Source: Simmondsia chinensis
Taxonomy: Eukaryota; Streptophyta; Magnoliopsida; Caryophyllales; Simmondsiaceae
Direction of reading: 5' to 3'
Assembly (NCBI GenBank): GCA_018398585.1
Contig: JAGTTD010000018.1
Coordinates: 5,649,501 to 5,713,500, forward strand
Length of the DNA stretch: 64,000 bases
Made by a program: the position numbers and the translations under genes. The notes under the pieces were generated by a model. The model had not been told where the DNA came from, made no database searches, and saw only the letters and a program-made list of their open reading frames with translations. Positions 16,796 to 29,100 of this stretch are shown here, piece by piece (the first letter of the stretch is position 1; the number at the start of each line of letters is the position of its first letter).

Positions 16796-19700
16796 GTAAT
16801 AGATGAAGATTCCTTTTTTTCTTTGTAGAGGATTTGTTGATTCTTGACATTATTATGAATTATGGGAAACGGCTGAGTGCAATTGTGTTAGATGAGCTAG
16901 ACTTGCTTACATATCTGCTGAATTGTGTGTGCTTGAAGTTTGGGATTAGAGTTGACAAAATTTGACAAGACACAGTACCACGACATAAACACGGCACGAT
17001 GATAACGGTATGGATTGGGGTATTTGGAGTTGGGTTGAATTTAGGTTGACATGTTTATCCTGTTGAAGTAATTGGGTTGAATTTGGATTTGGGTTTGGTC
17101 AACTTGTTTTCAACACGTATAACCTGTTTATGTAGTTATGTCAAGTTATTTAAGTTGTATGTTATTGCTACCATGTATATTTTTTTGTCTCTTGTGTCAG
17201 CATGAAAAAATATGAACTCTGTTTGGTCATTTTAACTTGATTATTTATTTTAACAGTTTTAAATATGTTATGTTTATTTCTAATGTCAACCATAAGGGCG
17301 TATTATTGGCTTATTTGTAAGTTGACTAACTAACATGTAATATAAAGGGTCACCTAGATAATGAAATGATTAACGTGTGGATTACCTATTTATTAATTAT
17401 GATGGGTAAGGGTTAATGGTATTTGACCAATGTAATAAATAGGTCGGGTTGCATTCACTCCTTTTTAAAACCCCTTGTATGTTATGAATACGAACACAAC
17501 ACGGTATGAGACATTTCTGAACCTTGCTTGAATGGTGAGGGTGCAAAAATTTGCACAGAGGATATATTTTATGTCCCAAAAGCGTAGAAATTTGGCATTT
17601 CCTGAACTATGAAATTTCCTTTGATGGTGGATTGGGTAGCTCCACATGAGGCCACACTTTTTGTGTAGCCTTTGTGATGACGATACTTCTCTACATTTAG
17701 AGCCGCTCAAGTGGTTTTGTATTCTGTCTAGTGCTTGGCACTGCATTGGTAGATTGTTTTTGGTCGACACTTAATCTGTTCATATGCTACCCTCTATGCA
17801 AATGTTTACTTTTAGCATTTAAACATAATCCCCTTCTTTTTTTTTTTTTTTTTTTACTGTTGGGTTCCAAGAGGAGTGAAAGTATTGTACCAGACATTGA
17901 TGAGGGACGGGTTTTCTTTTTTGGGGTTGGTCCTTTTGAGTTCTGATGATGGTACATTTGCCAGATTTTTGGTGCCGTTTGTTTTCGAGTGCGAGTGCCT
18001 TTATTGTGCATCAAACAGATCAAGAGATACCAGCCTTTATGAAGGCATTAAACTCTTAGATTCTATTAAATGGATCATAAAGGAGCATCAGCTGCAGCTT
18101 TTTGATAAGATGCACTGTGGCAAAGCATCATGCTGAGTAGCTCTCAGAACTTGGGCGGAAAAAAAAAAAAAAAAAAACTATTGGAGGTTTATCTATTCAA
18201 GGTCTTTTTCTAGTTTTTACTTTTTAACAAGCTTAATGCTCAAGATTGTTTGCAAAAACGGAGGCCTTTTAAATTTGTCTCTATGGATTTGTGTTATGTG
18301 CTTCCAAAATGGGGAGACACTGCTGGCTTGGGATTTATAGTGCAAGCTATTCTATATTTTCTGCCGCATGCTGGTAAGCCTAAGATCGGTTGAGAGATCC
18401 TTCTAATTAAGTTCTATGACTTAAGAAACAAGAAAGACCTTCTAATGTTATTCTCTGTAGTCCGTCATTCTGTGGAGTTTTTGGCTACAAAGGAATGCTA
18501 GGATATTTAAAGACCAGCATAACCAGTTAATTTCTTAGGAAAAGGTCATCTTTATTGGAGCTCTTTGGACAAATAGTTTTGGGGGCTTTGCTGACATAGC
18601 CTGCGCTGATTTGCAGAAGGATTGAAAGGCCTTATGTTATTAGTTCATTGTTTTATATTGTGGCACGTTTGTAATTTTGAGGATATCTTATCCTTAATTC
18701 TTTGCACATATTTTCTCTTTTAATATATTTCTCTTTTTTTGATAAGAAAAGGACAAAAAAAGGGTTCACCCAAGAATCTTCGAGATTGTAACTCATAATA
18801 AATTCTTCCTTTTCTTCAAAGGCTTGCCTTATTTTCCCTTTTGATTAAGTCCATAATTGCATTAGTGTAGCTGTTACCTTTGTCTGACTAAGTTGTGTAG
18901 TTTCTTATTTTCCCTGAGAGCTTGAAAAAGAAACTGGTTTTTTCACTTACCATTATTAGCTGTCTTCTCAATTCTATGCAAATTATAGTGAAACATCTAA
19001 AGGTATAAGTCTAATCCAAATGCTTCTGCGGGACCCTACTGGTTGCCTTGGACTTAGTACTTGACTACTTGGCGATTGTTTTTAATCAGCACTCAGTCTT
19101 CCCTAAATGTATATTGACTATCAACGGTTGTTATGTACAGGGTTCATTCAAGATTTGTTTTTTTTTCCTTTGTGATTAAACCGTGATGAGGGAGAGGGGA
19201 TTTGAACCTAGAGCTTTTGTCCTTGGGCCTTACCTTGATGATGTTGATACTTGTGGAAATAAATCTAATCTTTGAACAATTTTGATGTTCCTATTTGTTC
19301 AGAATGGTGAAATTAAATATTGGACTCTGTTATCATGCAGAAATATCAAGGTGATGGAAGCCAAGTGCATGCACTTTCTTACTATCCCTCAACAACCGGG
19401 TCTGCTTCTGTTCCATGGTCCACATATGCAACAGATAAACCTACTACTGGATATGGAAGTGTTCCGAATTCGAGCTACCAACACGACCAACAGACAGAGC
19501 AGCACCTGACAAATGTTCAGAATCCATCAAATGTGACATCTCTTGCATCCTCCAATCCAGGAACAGATACTACATCACAGGTGTATACTGGTTATGCAAC
19601 ATACCAAACCCCTTCAAATCCATACAGTTATGCCAAAACTGGATACTCAAGTTACTATAGTGATTATCAGCAACCTCCTAATCAACCATACTCTCAACCT

Positions 19701-22700
19701 GTAGGAGTCTATCAAAACTCAGTTGCTCCTTATCAGCCTCATTCCTCATATCAGAACACTGGGTCTTATGCTGGAACTGCAGGTTATTCAAGCACTTACT
19801 ACAATCCCGGTGATTATCAGACACCTGGAACTTATACAGGAAGCGGTTACAGCAATCAGACTAACACATGGAGTCAAGGAAATTATGCGCACTACAGCCA
19901 GCAATATCCGAGTTACAGCCAAGATTCGAGTAGCTCTTATAGTTCTAATCTTGTTGCTGCCAGTGTGCCAGACTACCAGCAACAGTATAAGCAGTGGGTA
20001 GATTATTACAACCAAACTGAAGTTACTTGTGCTCCTGGGACGGAAAATACTACAGTCCCCAGTACATCTTCTTTGTCATGTCCAATTCCTGGTGTTTCCA
20101 GTGGGTATTCAACTCCTCCTGTAAGCCAGCCACAGCCATCATATACCCCATCTTGGAAGCCGGAGTATGGCTCATCCACATTGCCTTCAGTTCAGGTTTG
20201 AAATTTGTTTTGCTACCTTAGTATGGGAAGCAAAGAAAACCTGACTTTGTTTTGCACTACGCATTCTGTAAATCTTGCATATATCTTTGGCCCCATCATT
20301 TTATTGTCTCTTTCTCTTTATTGTCTTTTGTTCTTTTTTGTTCCTTGGGAATTAGGGTTCTTCCTAGAAGTTGCAGAATTGCAACTTGCAAGTTTGCAAC
20401 ATTGGCTACTTTTAGACCTTGACCTGGTTGACGTCAATTAATGCTTGTGAATCTTATGCGTCAATAATTGCATTGAAGAAAACCTCTGCGACAACACGTT
20501 TCTTTATCTCAGTGATATCTTCTGATTTAGAATCTAAAATATAAATTTCTTGCCTGTCTTAGTCTTATCATAGCACTTCTTTGTGAGGTTTTTGTGTACA
20601 CTTATGCCTTTACAAGTTTTCTATTGCATGTGGAGGACTTGTCTTTGCAGCACGGGAGTAGGATTGTGCATGTTTTCCCAAATTAGATAAAGTTGTGTAC
20701 ATTTGGCATCTGAGTGACCTAGCTTTGGACAGTATCTGACTAATCTAGAATTTGCATTGCTGGTATGCACTTTGCTGTCTTTTTGGTTTTCAAATATGTT
20801 GAGCTGTATGTAGTTGATTATAGTTATAGATAGGCTCTTTGTAGAATTCCATAAACCTTTTAAAGACATCTGGAATATGATAAGCATGGTATTCTATATT
20901 TGCTGGCCTTCTAAGTTGAAGTCTCGGATGTGTTTGATTTTCTCTGGTGTTACTTCTGCTTGCATTTAGACTGTTGGACAGGGAGGTACGCTTAATTATT
21001 TCATAACTAAAAGCTCAAAGAGATACTTCAATTATCCTTTTGAAGCAGGGTAGAAGTTTGTTTTGAAATCCTAAAATATATATTTTCTTATGCTCTCTTT
21101 TAGGTTGATGGAAAAATAATGTTTCTTAAAGCTTAAAATCTTGTCCCTCTGAAACAGCCTTCCTTTAGGGTAGTACCTATTAGGGGTGAGGCTGTGTACA
21201 TATCCCCCTCCCCCAAGGAGCCTCTCAGGCACTGGGTTTGTTGTTGTTGTAAAGCTTAAAATCTTGTCTTTATAGTGACTGTTCTTCCTTCATGCAGTAT
21301 TTGTGTAATGTGCTTGTGTGAGTGACCCTTTTTCCCCTTTCCTTTGTCATGTTATACTCAATGTCTTTCTTCTGGGTGCTTGTCAGACTGGTCCATCAGT
21401 CAATGCTCAAGATGGGTATTGGCAACATGGGGCTCAACCGTTCCAGAATCCTTATCTTAGTAGTGCTCAACCTAGTGCCCAAAATCCTGTAAATGTAAAC
21501 CCCACTTATCCAAGTGTTCAGGAGCCGCAGCAGATGTCGTTGTCAACACCTTCGAGCTCACAGTATCCAAGTGCTCATCCAGTTCAACATACTTATCAAC
21601 AACTCTTGCCCAGTGCTCATCAAGTTCAACAGATTCATCAACAACCTACACAATCTCCTCCATTCATGGATGCACGCAGGGTAAACAAACTGCAGATTCC
21701 AACAAATCCAAGGATAGCTTCAAATTTGGGCCTGGGCTTACAGAAAACCGAGAAGGATGGCTCTGCAACTGGTGTAGCAGCAAAACCAGCATATGTCAGT
21801 GTCTCGGTGGCCAGGCCAAATGACAAGGTGCTGTCTAGCAATGCTTCTGATCCTATCCTTAAGGTGAGAGTATTTCTGACGATGAATGACACAATGAAAA
21901 GTGTTGGATATTTCAGGCATTGTTGGATTTCTTTTAGAAATTTCATTTGTTTTTTCTCTGGATGGTTTCTTTACTATTTATTTACACTATTCATACTATT
22001 GCAGCCTGGGATGTTTCCTGCATCACTTCGGGGTTACGTGGAAAGGGCTTTGGCTCGATGCAAGGATGAAAAACAAATGGCAGCTTGTCAAGAGATTATG
22101 AAGGAGGTAATCATAATAGTGCATATGTAGCGTGGAATGTCTAGTGGTATTATCCAGTTGTCTTTTCTGGCAATGGAGGATGATTGGAGCAGATACTCCA
22201 CTGATACAATTCCCATTATTTCATCAATTCACGAGATACTAAATTTTTGGGTTCTGTGCTTAAGATTCAGCTGCAGCTTCGTGCATATCTGTATAAATGT
22301 ATATGTTGCTAAGATATCTAGAGTTTTAACATACTAAATTCATGAGTTTTTGGATCATATGTTTGATGAGGCAATTGATGAAATATGTACATGTAAATGC
22401 TTGTAACATCAATATTTGCTGGTTTTTATGGTTCAGATGATAACTAAGGCGACCACAGATGGTACACTTCACACAAGGGACTGGGATATGGAACCACTGT
22501 TCCCACTGCCAGATGCAAGCACAGTAAATAAGGAGTATGCCTCTCTTTTCTTCCTGTCATGTAATATACAGGATTGCTTTATTCTGATGCATTTGGGTTC
22601 TTATTTTAACTGTTGCGTGCTGATTTTTTAGTTCTTATGGTACTTGGATGAATGTTTATGAGTCTTTTTGAATCTTGGATGAACACTTATTTTGGGCTGT

Positions 22701-23140
22701 ATGTGTCTTGGTTACTATTTTCTCACTGAATGAGAACTTGGCTTTACCCGAGGTCATTACGTTTACACTTACTGTTAGATTAATGGAGGTTGTGCTCCTT
22801 TCCTTCCTTTTGGTGGGGTGTTTAGTGGCGTTCATAACTTCCTAGTAAGTTATGAACCTAGGTCTCCCTCGTGAAGAGTAGAAACTCAGCCACTAGGCCA
22901 TCCCCATCAAAGCATTTTCCATAACAAGATTGAGGTCTTGAGTGACATGTCCCCGACCTTTTGTTCTCTATGTTCAGTTCATGTTACGTTAATGGAGATA
23001 CTAGTCCTAAGGCTAGGCTTTGCACACAAAGATTTTACTGAATTTTAATTATGTAATTTTCTCGTCTTATCATGTGTGTGCGCATGTGTGTGTATATATA
23101 TATATATATATTTGCGTGCGTGTGTATATAGATGTATATG

Positions 23141-23172
<32 letters not shown>

Positions 23173-26100
23173 TATACATATATATGATTAAATGTACACT
23201 TTATTTTCATTATTCTTATCTAGTCTACACTTCATCGTGCTTTAGGCATGGGACATGTTAGGTGGTCAACACAGTATTATGACCTCCTTGGATCCTTTTG
23301 TCTTGAATTTCGGGAAAACCATGTAGCCAACCTCACCTAGTTGGATGCGGCATGGTTTTTGTTAAGAATTTTATCCTATATTGTAACTAAGAATCTTGGG
23401 CATCAGATGTACTAGGGATCCTAAATCTACTAAAAGTTCCATACGTAAGTGTAAATACACCATACATGTCACTGTATAGGATAGGTCTGGCAAACGTGTC
23501 ATGTTGTGTTGTGTTTGCGTTCATGTTATAAGATGGGTACTAGAAAAGGGGTCAACTTGAACCCGGGCCCATTTATTAAATATGTTGATAGTTCTCGACC
23601 TTTACCCAACCCAATTAATAAACAGGTTACCCTATTAACTATGGGTGACCTTTTTTATTGTATGTTTGTTTCTCAACCTACAAACATGCCGTGATACATC
23701 TTACAATTGATACTAGCAATAAATATCTAACATACTTATAATTTATTTAAATAAACTATTAAATTAACATGATGGAATATAGTTTAAATCAAATTAACAT
23801 GATGGAATATATTTAAATCTTATTTCGACATAGGCTACAAAAATATATATAGTGGCATTAGTATATCACTTAAATAAGCTAAAATAACTATGTAAACTGG
23901 TTAAACGTGTTGAAGGGGTTTACCTAACCCAAACCCAGATTCAACCCAGTTACTTAAACGTTTTAAACTTGTCAACCCAAAGTCAACCTAGCTCCAAAAA
24001 GCGCCGATTCAAACCTACAATCTTTGTGTCGTGTCAAATGTTGCAAACCCTAGTATAGGATATGCCAAGTGGTGGTGCATTTATGTATAATACAAAACAG
24101 ATAACAGATAAGAATGGCTTTCTTCTACATACTTGTTGATTGCAAGTTAGATTGCTTAATGCTTCTTGGTTGATGATTTTGTGGATCCTGTAAACATCCC
24201 GTTGGTGCCTACTTTTTCCTTCTCTTTCTTACTCGTCGGCCTTACGCAATGTGGACTACATGTGTTTCATTCTTTTTGATGGTCGAGGATATATTTCCTT
24301 AGACGGTTTATAATTACATTCTTTTCATCTAACAAAGTTTCATCTCTCGGAAAAAAGTGGAAGTTGTATTTGTTATATCATTTGTTCTTTCCTATTTGCT
24401 AATTGCATTTACTTTCTCTGCTAATCATTGACTTTAAAAGAGGATGTGTACAAGCCAAAAAAGGCTATTACAGAAGTATAAAGAGTGATAGGATCTACTT
24501 TCATCTGATATTCTCAATTTTGGTGCTTAATTTCTTGTCTTTTGACTGCTGTAGCTGCAGTGACATACTTGGTTGGGATTAAGTTTTTGAGAAAACATAG
24601 GATTTATTGTGCTGTTAACTTTGGAACTGCCTTTTGGTTTTCTGTAGAGATGGGGCGACCTCTGTCCATTCGCTGCCCAAATTTAAGAGAAGTCCCAGTA
24701 GAAGAACAAAAAGTAGATGGGAGCCGCTACCTGAAGAAAAACTAAACGATAAATCAGCACTGTCAAGTCAAGATTCTGCGAAATCTGGGGGCTGGCATCA
24801 TTTCAATGGGAGGAACAAGGTAGCATAGTTCTTTGAGTCTCTTATTGGAGTTGTTCTCTTATTTCTTTCCTGTCCCCATACTTCTCACTTTATGCCTTCA
24901 TGTTCTGAACTGAAGAGGTCGTCTTCTCCTTGTCTGTGTCTGTCATTTCAAGAGCGTCTAAATCTTTCATTTCGAGGTCATCAGTTTTCCCTTTATTGCG
25001 GTTGTGAAACTTATATTCCACTCAATTTGCATGCAGTTCACAACTGGGAAATTTGAGAGCAAGGATGGTATTGATAACAAGTTTTCTGCATTGGAGCAGA
25101 CCAGTCCAAGCAAAAGTGCCCAGAAGCCAGTCAAGAGGCGGCGTTTTGGCAGGGAATTGAGTAGTGTTGAGAATGGGGATGCATCTAGTGGAAGTGATAA
25201 AGAGCAAGATTTGACAGCATATTACTCTGGGGCTATATCACTTGCTGATTCACCAGAGGAAAGGAAGAGACGTGAGAATCGATCTAAACGTTTTGAAAGA
25301 ACAAATGGACAGAGGTCAGCAAACCATTTTAGACCCAAAACTGCAGGGGCTGGAAATCTTTATACAAGAAGGGCTACCGCACTTGTTCTTAGCAAAAATT
25401 TTGAAGATGCTGGTTCAAGAGCTGTTGAAGATATTGATTGGGATGCCTTAACTGTCAAGGGAACTTGCCAGGAAATTGAGAAACGTTATTTGCGACTTAC
25501 TTCTGCTCCTGATCCATCGACTGTAATGAACTATCACTTATCTTAGTTTTCATTAGAACAAGTTGATGAGGAAACTCGGGCTAAATGGCCTCATTGTGTT
25601 CCCTATTTGCTGGCAGGTGAGACCCGAGGAAGTGCTAGAGAAAGCTTTGCATATGGTTCACAACTCTCAGAAAAACTACCTCTACAAATGTGATCAGTTA
25701 AAATCCATTCGTCAAGATTTAACAGTGCAGAGGATACGCAATGAACTGACAGTCAAGGTACCTTGTATTGTTATCATGTTTGGTTTTTGTTCGGTGGATT
25801 TCCTTGACATCTGATATCCACCTTTATACTGGAATTTTAGTTATTTTGAAGAATTCATTCCAGCATTTATGAGAGTTTTCATACCTTTTTTATTGCCAAT
25901 ATATTGATTGGTGATCTTGATTAAGTTGCTGTAATTTTATGCCTTTTCAGGTCTATGAAACTCATGCTCGGCTAGCTCTTGAATTTGGGGACCTGCCAGA
26001 ATATAATCAGGTTGGTAAATTTTTATGAAAAATTTAGCCGGCATTTCCCCTTCCTCCCACCCCTTAACTAGGTGCACATTTGACTGCAATCTTCACTAGC

Positions 26101-29100
26101 CTGGATATGGCAATGAAAGGGGACAAACTTTGACATTTGACATAGATATCTGTGTTCATTTTTCCTTTCACGGCATCTATATCATCGTATAACATGGTGT
26201 CATTAGTAAGAAACATACTAACGTTATAATATGCATTACTAAATAAGCAGAAGAAAGACTAGGTATTGTAGAAGATATCATTTTCTAATTAGCGCTTAAT
26301 TGTTATTTAAATGCAAGCTGACTCACCACTGCCCTTACTGTCCTGGCACTCATGAGTGAGGTATACCTAGTGGCGAATCCAACAATTTAACGATATATAA
26401 AAATAAAATAATGATAAAAAATAAAAGAAAAAATAACCCCATATATATATATATATTACTATAACAATGCAAAAATTAGAAATATGAACATACATACGTG
26501 TTAAAATAAAATTATATTAGTATCCATAAAATTGAGAGAAATAAAATCAAATAACTATCCTAACCGCCCAGTTGTGAAATTGCAAACTGATCTAGGCAAA
26601 AGGGAAGGGTGGGAGAGGAGGATAGAGAGAAAATAACTAAGGCTTAAAAATTAGGGTTTAGTTTTAATGTAAGGAGTTATTAGAAAGCAAAGATGTTAAG
26701 CAAAAATACTTGCTTTTTGTGAAACTCAAACCCGCAATCTAAGAGTACAGGGTAAGGAGCGTTTACCACTAGGCTAACACACCAATTATGATGTATTATT
26801 AGATTTAAGTTTTAATGTATTAAGAAGCAAAAATGTAAATATGCTTGCTTTTTGTGAAACTCGATCCCGCGACCTATGAGTGGGGTAAGGAGTATTGACT
26901 GCTAGGCTAACACACGAGTTATGATGTGGGTTTAGTTTTATAATATGGACTTTGGTTTTGATGTATTAGGAAGCAAAAACGTTAAGAAAAAGTACATGCT
27001 TTTTACGGAGCTTGAACCAGCGACCTATGATAAGCATGAAACTTTTACTGCTAGGCTAACAGAACAAGTATGATGCGGGTTCGCAGTGTGTGTGTGTGTA
27101 TATATATATAGCAGTTATTTATACTTTTTGTACTGGCATATATATACTTTTAAAGATTGAACAGTAAAGTTGCGGGGTCCATGTACCTCGGTACCTCCAA
27201 CGTACGTCCGCCACTGGGTATATCATCATAATTTTGTCTATTAATGTAAGATAATGCTTCATAAGCTGGCGAAAGATCTCTCTCTTTTTTAGTATCGTAT
27301 CCTGTACCGAATGGTGTTTATTTTACTGTTTGTGTGCAGTGCCAATCACAATTGAAATCCTTGTATGGTGAAGGAATTGCGGGATGCCACATGGAATTCT
27401 CCGCTTACAACTTGCTTGCTGTTATCTTGCACTCGTATAATAGGAAAGAATTGTTGTCGCTGATGTCAAGGTGGGAGGATTTATTGAGTTCTCTTCTTTT
27501 CATTTATGCTCATATGAGTGTCCTGGCTTTCAGTCCCTTGGTTAAAATCTAGTAATTTCATGCATGGATAATTGTAACTAAATAATCTATCTCTAAATAA
27601 ATTAAGTTAATTAAAATTTCAACATATTAAACAAAAATGTAAAAAGACTTTTGGACTACTAAATATGTAATTCAGGTGTCTGCTAGTACTAAATGCTCAC
27701 TCACCCGATTTAGAATATTTTGCCTGCCGTGGTCTAGTGATAAACATATTACCACTACTGAGCCCCTAGGACAATAGGTCCTATGTTCAAATTCTTAATG
27801 GGACTTACGGATCCAAAACATAATGGAGTATTTATTACAGGGAAGTAATTAATGCACTATAAAAAAAATTGACTAGCTCTATTTAAGACCTTATAACTGA
27901 GATAAGTGTGCTAGGTTTTTCAAAAAAAAAAAAAGCATTCTTATGATTATCCAAATCATGAGAAAAGGTTTTACAATGTTATAAAGGGTTATCTGCTAAA
28001 AGAAGAGATGGTTTTCGCAGTTTGTACTTAAAGCAAGGTGATTAGCTGCAAAAAAAACGCTTTCTAAAGAATGAATTCTGGTCATGAACAAGTGTTTGCC
28101 TAGAACCCATGTTGTGCATGTTAGACTCCTAAGTTCATAGAAAAGCTTGGCTTCTGATTGTTCATATGTTAGGGGACCAGTTACAACTGTTTGCTTGTTT
28201 GGGCATTTAGTCTAGTGGTGTTACATGTTTGATGCAGTTGATGGATTAAGGATCTTGTATACAATAAGCATATACCAAGCAAGGTTTGGTCTAGTGCTAA
28301 TAATCACCGGGGGACAGAGACGCCTCCCGGATTGAATCCACTAGTAGGCAGAATATTCCCCGCCCCCTCATTATCAATGGAAAAAAAACAATAGGCATAT
28401 ATTTTCATATTAAAATTGGAAAAGGAAAAAGAATAAAAATATGGCAAGAAATGAAATGTCTGGGAGAATACAAAAAAGAGGAGAGCAAGACATATTTGGA
28501 GAACCTGGATGATGAAAATCAACAAAAAGCTCTTTTAGAAGAAAATAATGACATGGATATTTATATTTACCAAAGATGCATGGGTTCATAATAATTGCCA
28601 TTTTTTCAATTTGTCTGGACAAACTGTTAGGGTAGTAACAAAGTACAGAACATTGAGGTCTTTTGAGCTTTGATAAAATACAGGAAAATATGGTATTGTA
28701 TAAATTTTGCCGGGGGCTTATTTTATTTGCTGTCTAGACTTCCTAAATTATACTCTAGATACAAAATAGAAACTGCTTTTACAGGTGCGTATTACTTTCA
28801 AACTAGGTCCGTCCATGATTCTGTCAACAATTTGTATAATCTCTTAGTGGATAAAACGTAGAGATCGCCAGGGTGCCTGCTCTTAATGCTTGTGTATTTG
28901 ATCCTATACACCTCAGTGTAGACTTATGGTTTGGTTTAGCCATTTTGTCTTTTAATGATTTGTGCACATGGAACCAGTAACATCCGTTATTGTAAAAATG
29001 ATTTCAACATGATGGAAGTTATCATAGCCGTTAGTTAGAACCACCCATGGCAACTGGCAACCACAGCCCTTTTATGAAACTTTGTTTCAGCAACCCTTTT

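Noticed and set aside
17787..18136. Small protein genes on either strand of intron 2
   Set aside because: The frames overlap poly-T and poly-A runs, lie within the SAC3A-like intron and show no domain or codon-use support.
19320..19340. SAC3A-like translation starting at the in-frame ATG at 19,320
   Set aside because: The 21 bases are the end of the intron before a good acceptor; exon 2 supplies the conserved N-terminus ending D-P-N-S-L-E in the correct phase.
26690..27075. Three tRNA genes in intron 10
   Set aside because: The modules are diverged repeats within a MITE, lack acceptor stems and lie too far from a tRNA consensus.
28281..28340. A functional tRNA gene
   Set aside because: Box A and B-like motifs are present but the arms do not pair into a cloverleaf; similar motifs at 22,890 and 27,730 also belong to SINE-like repeats.
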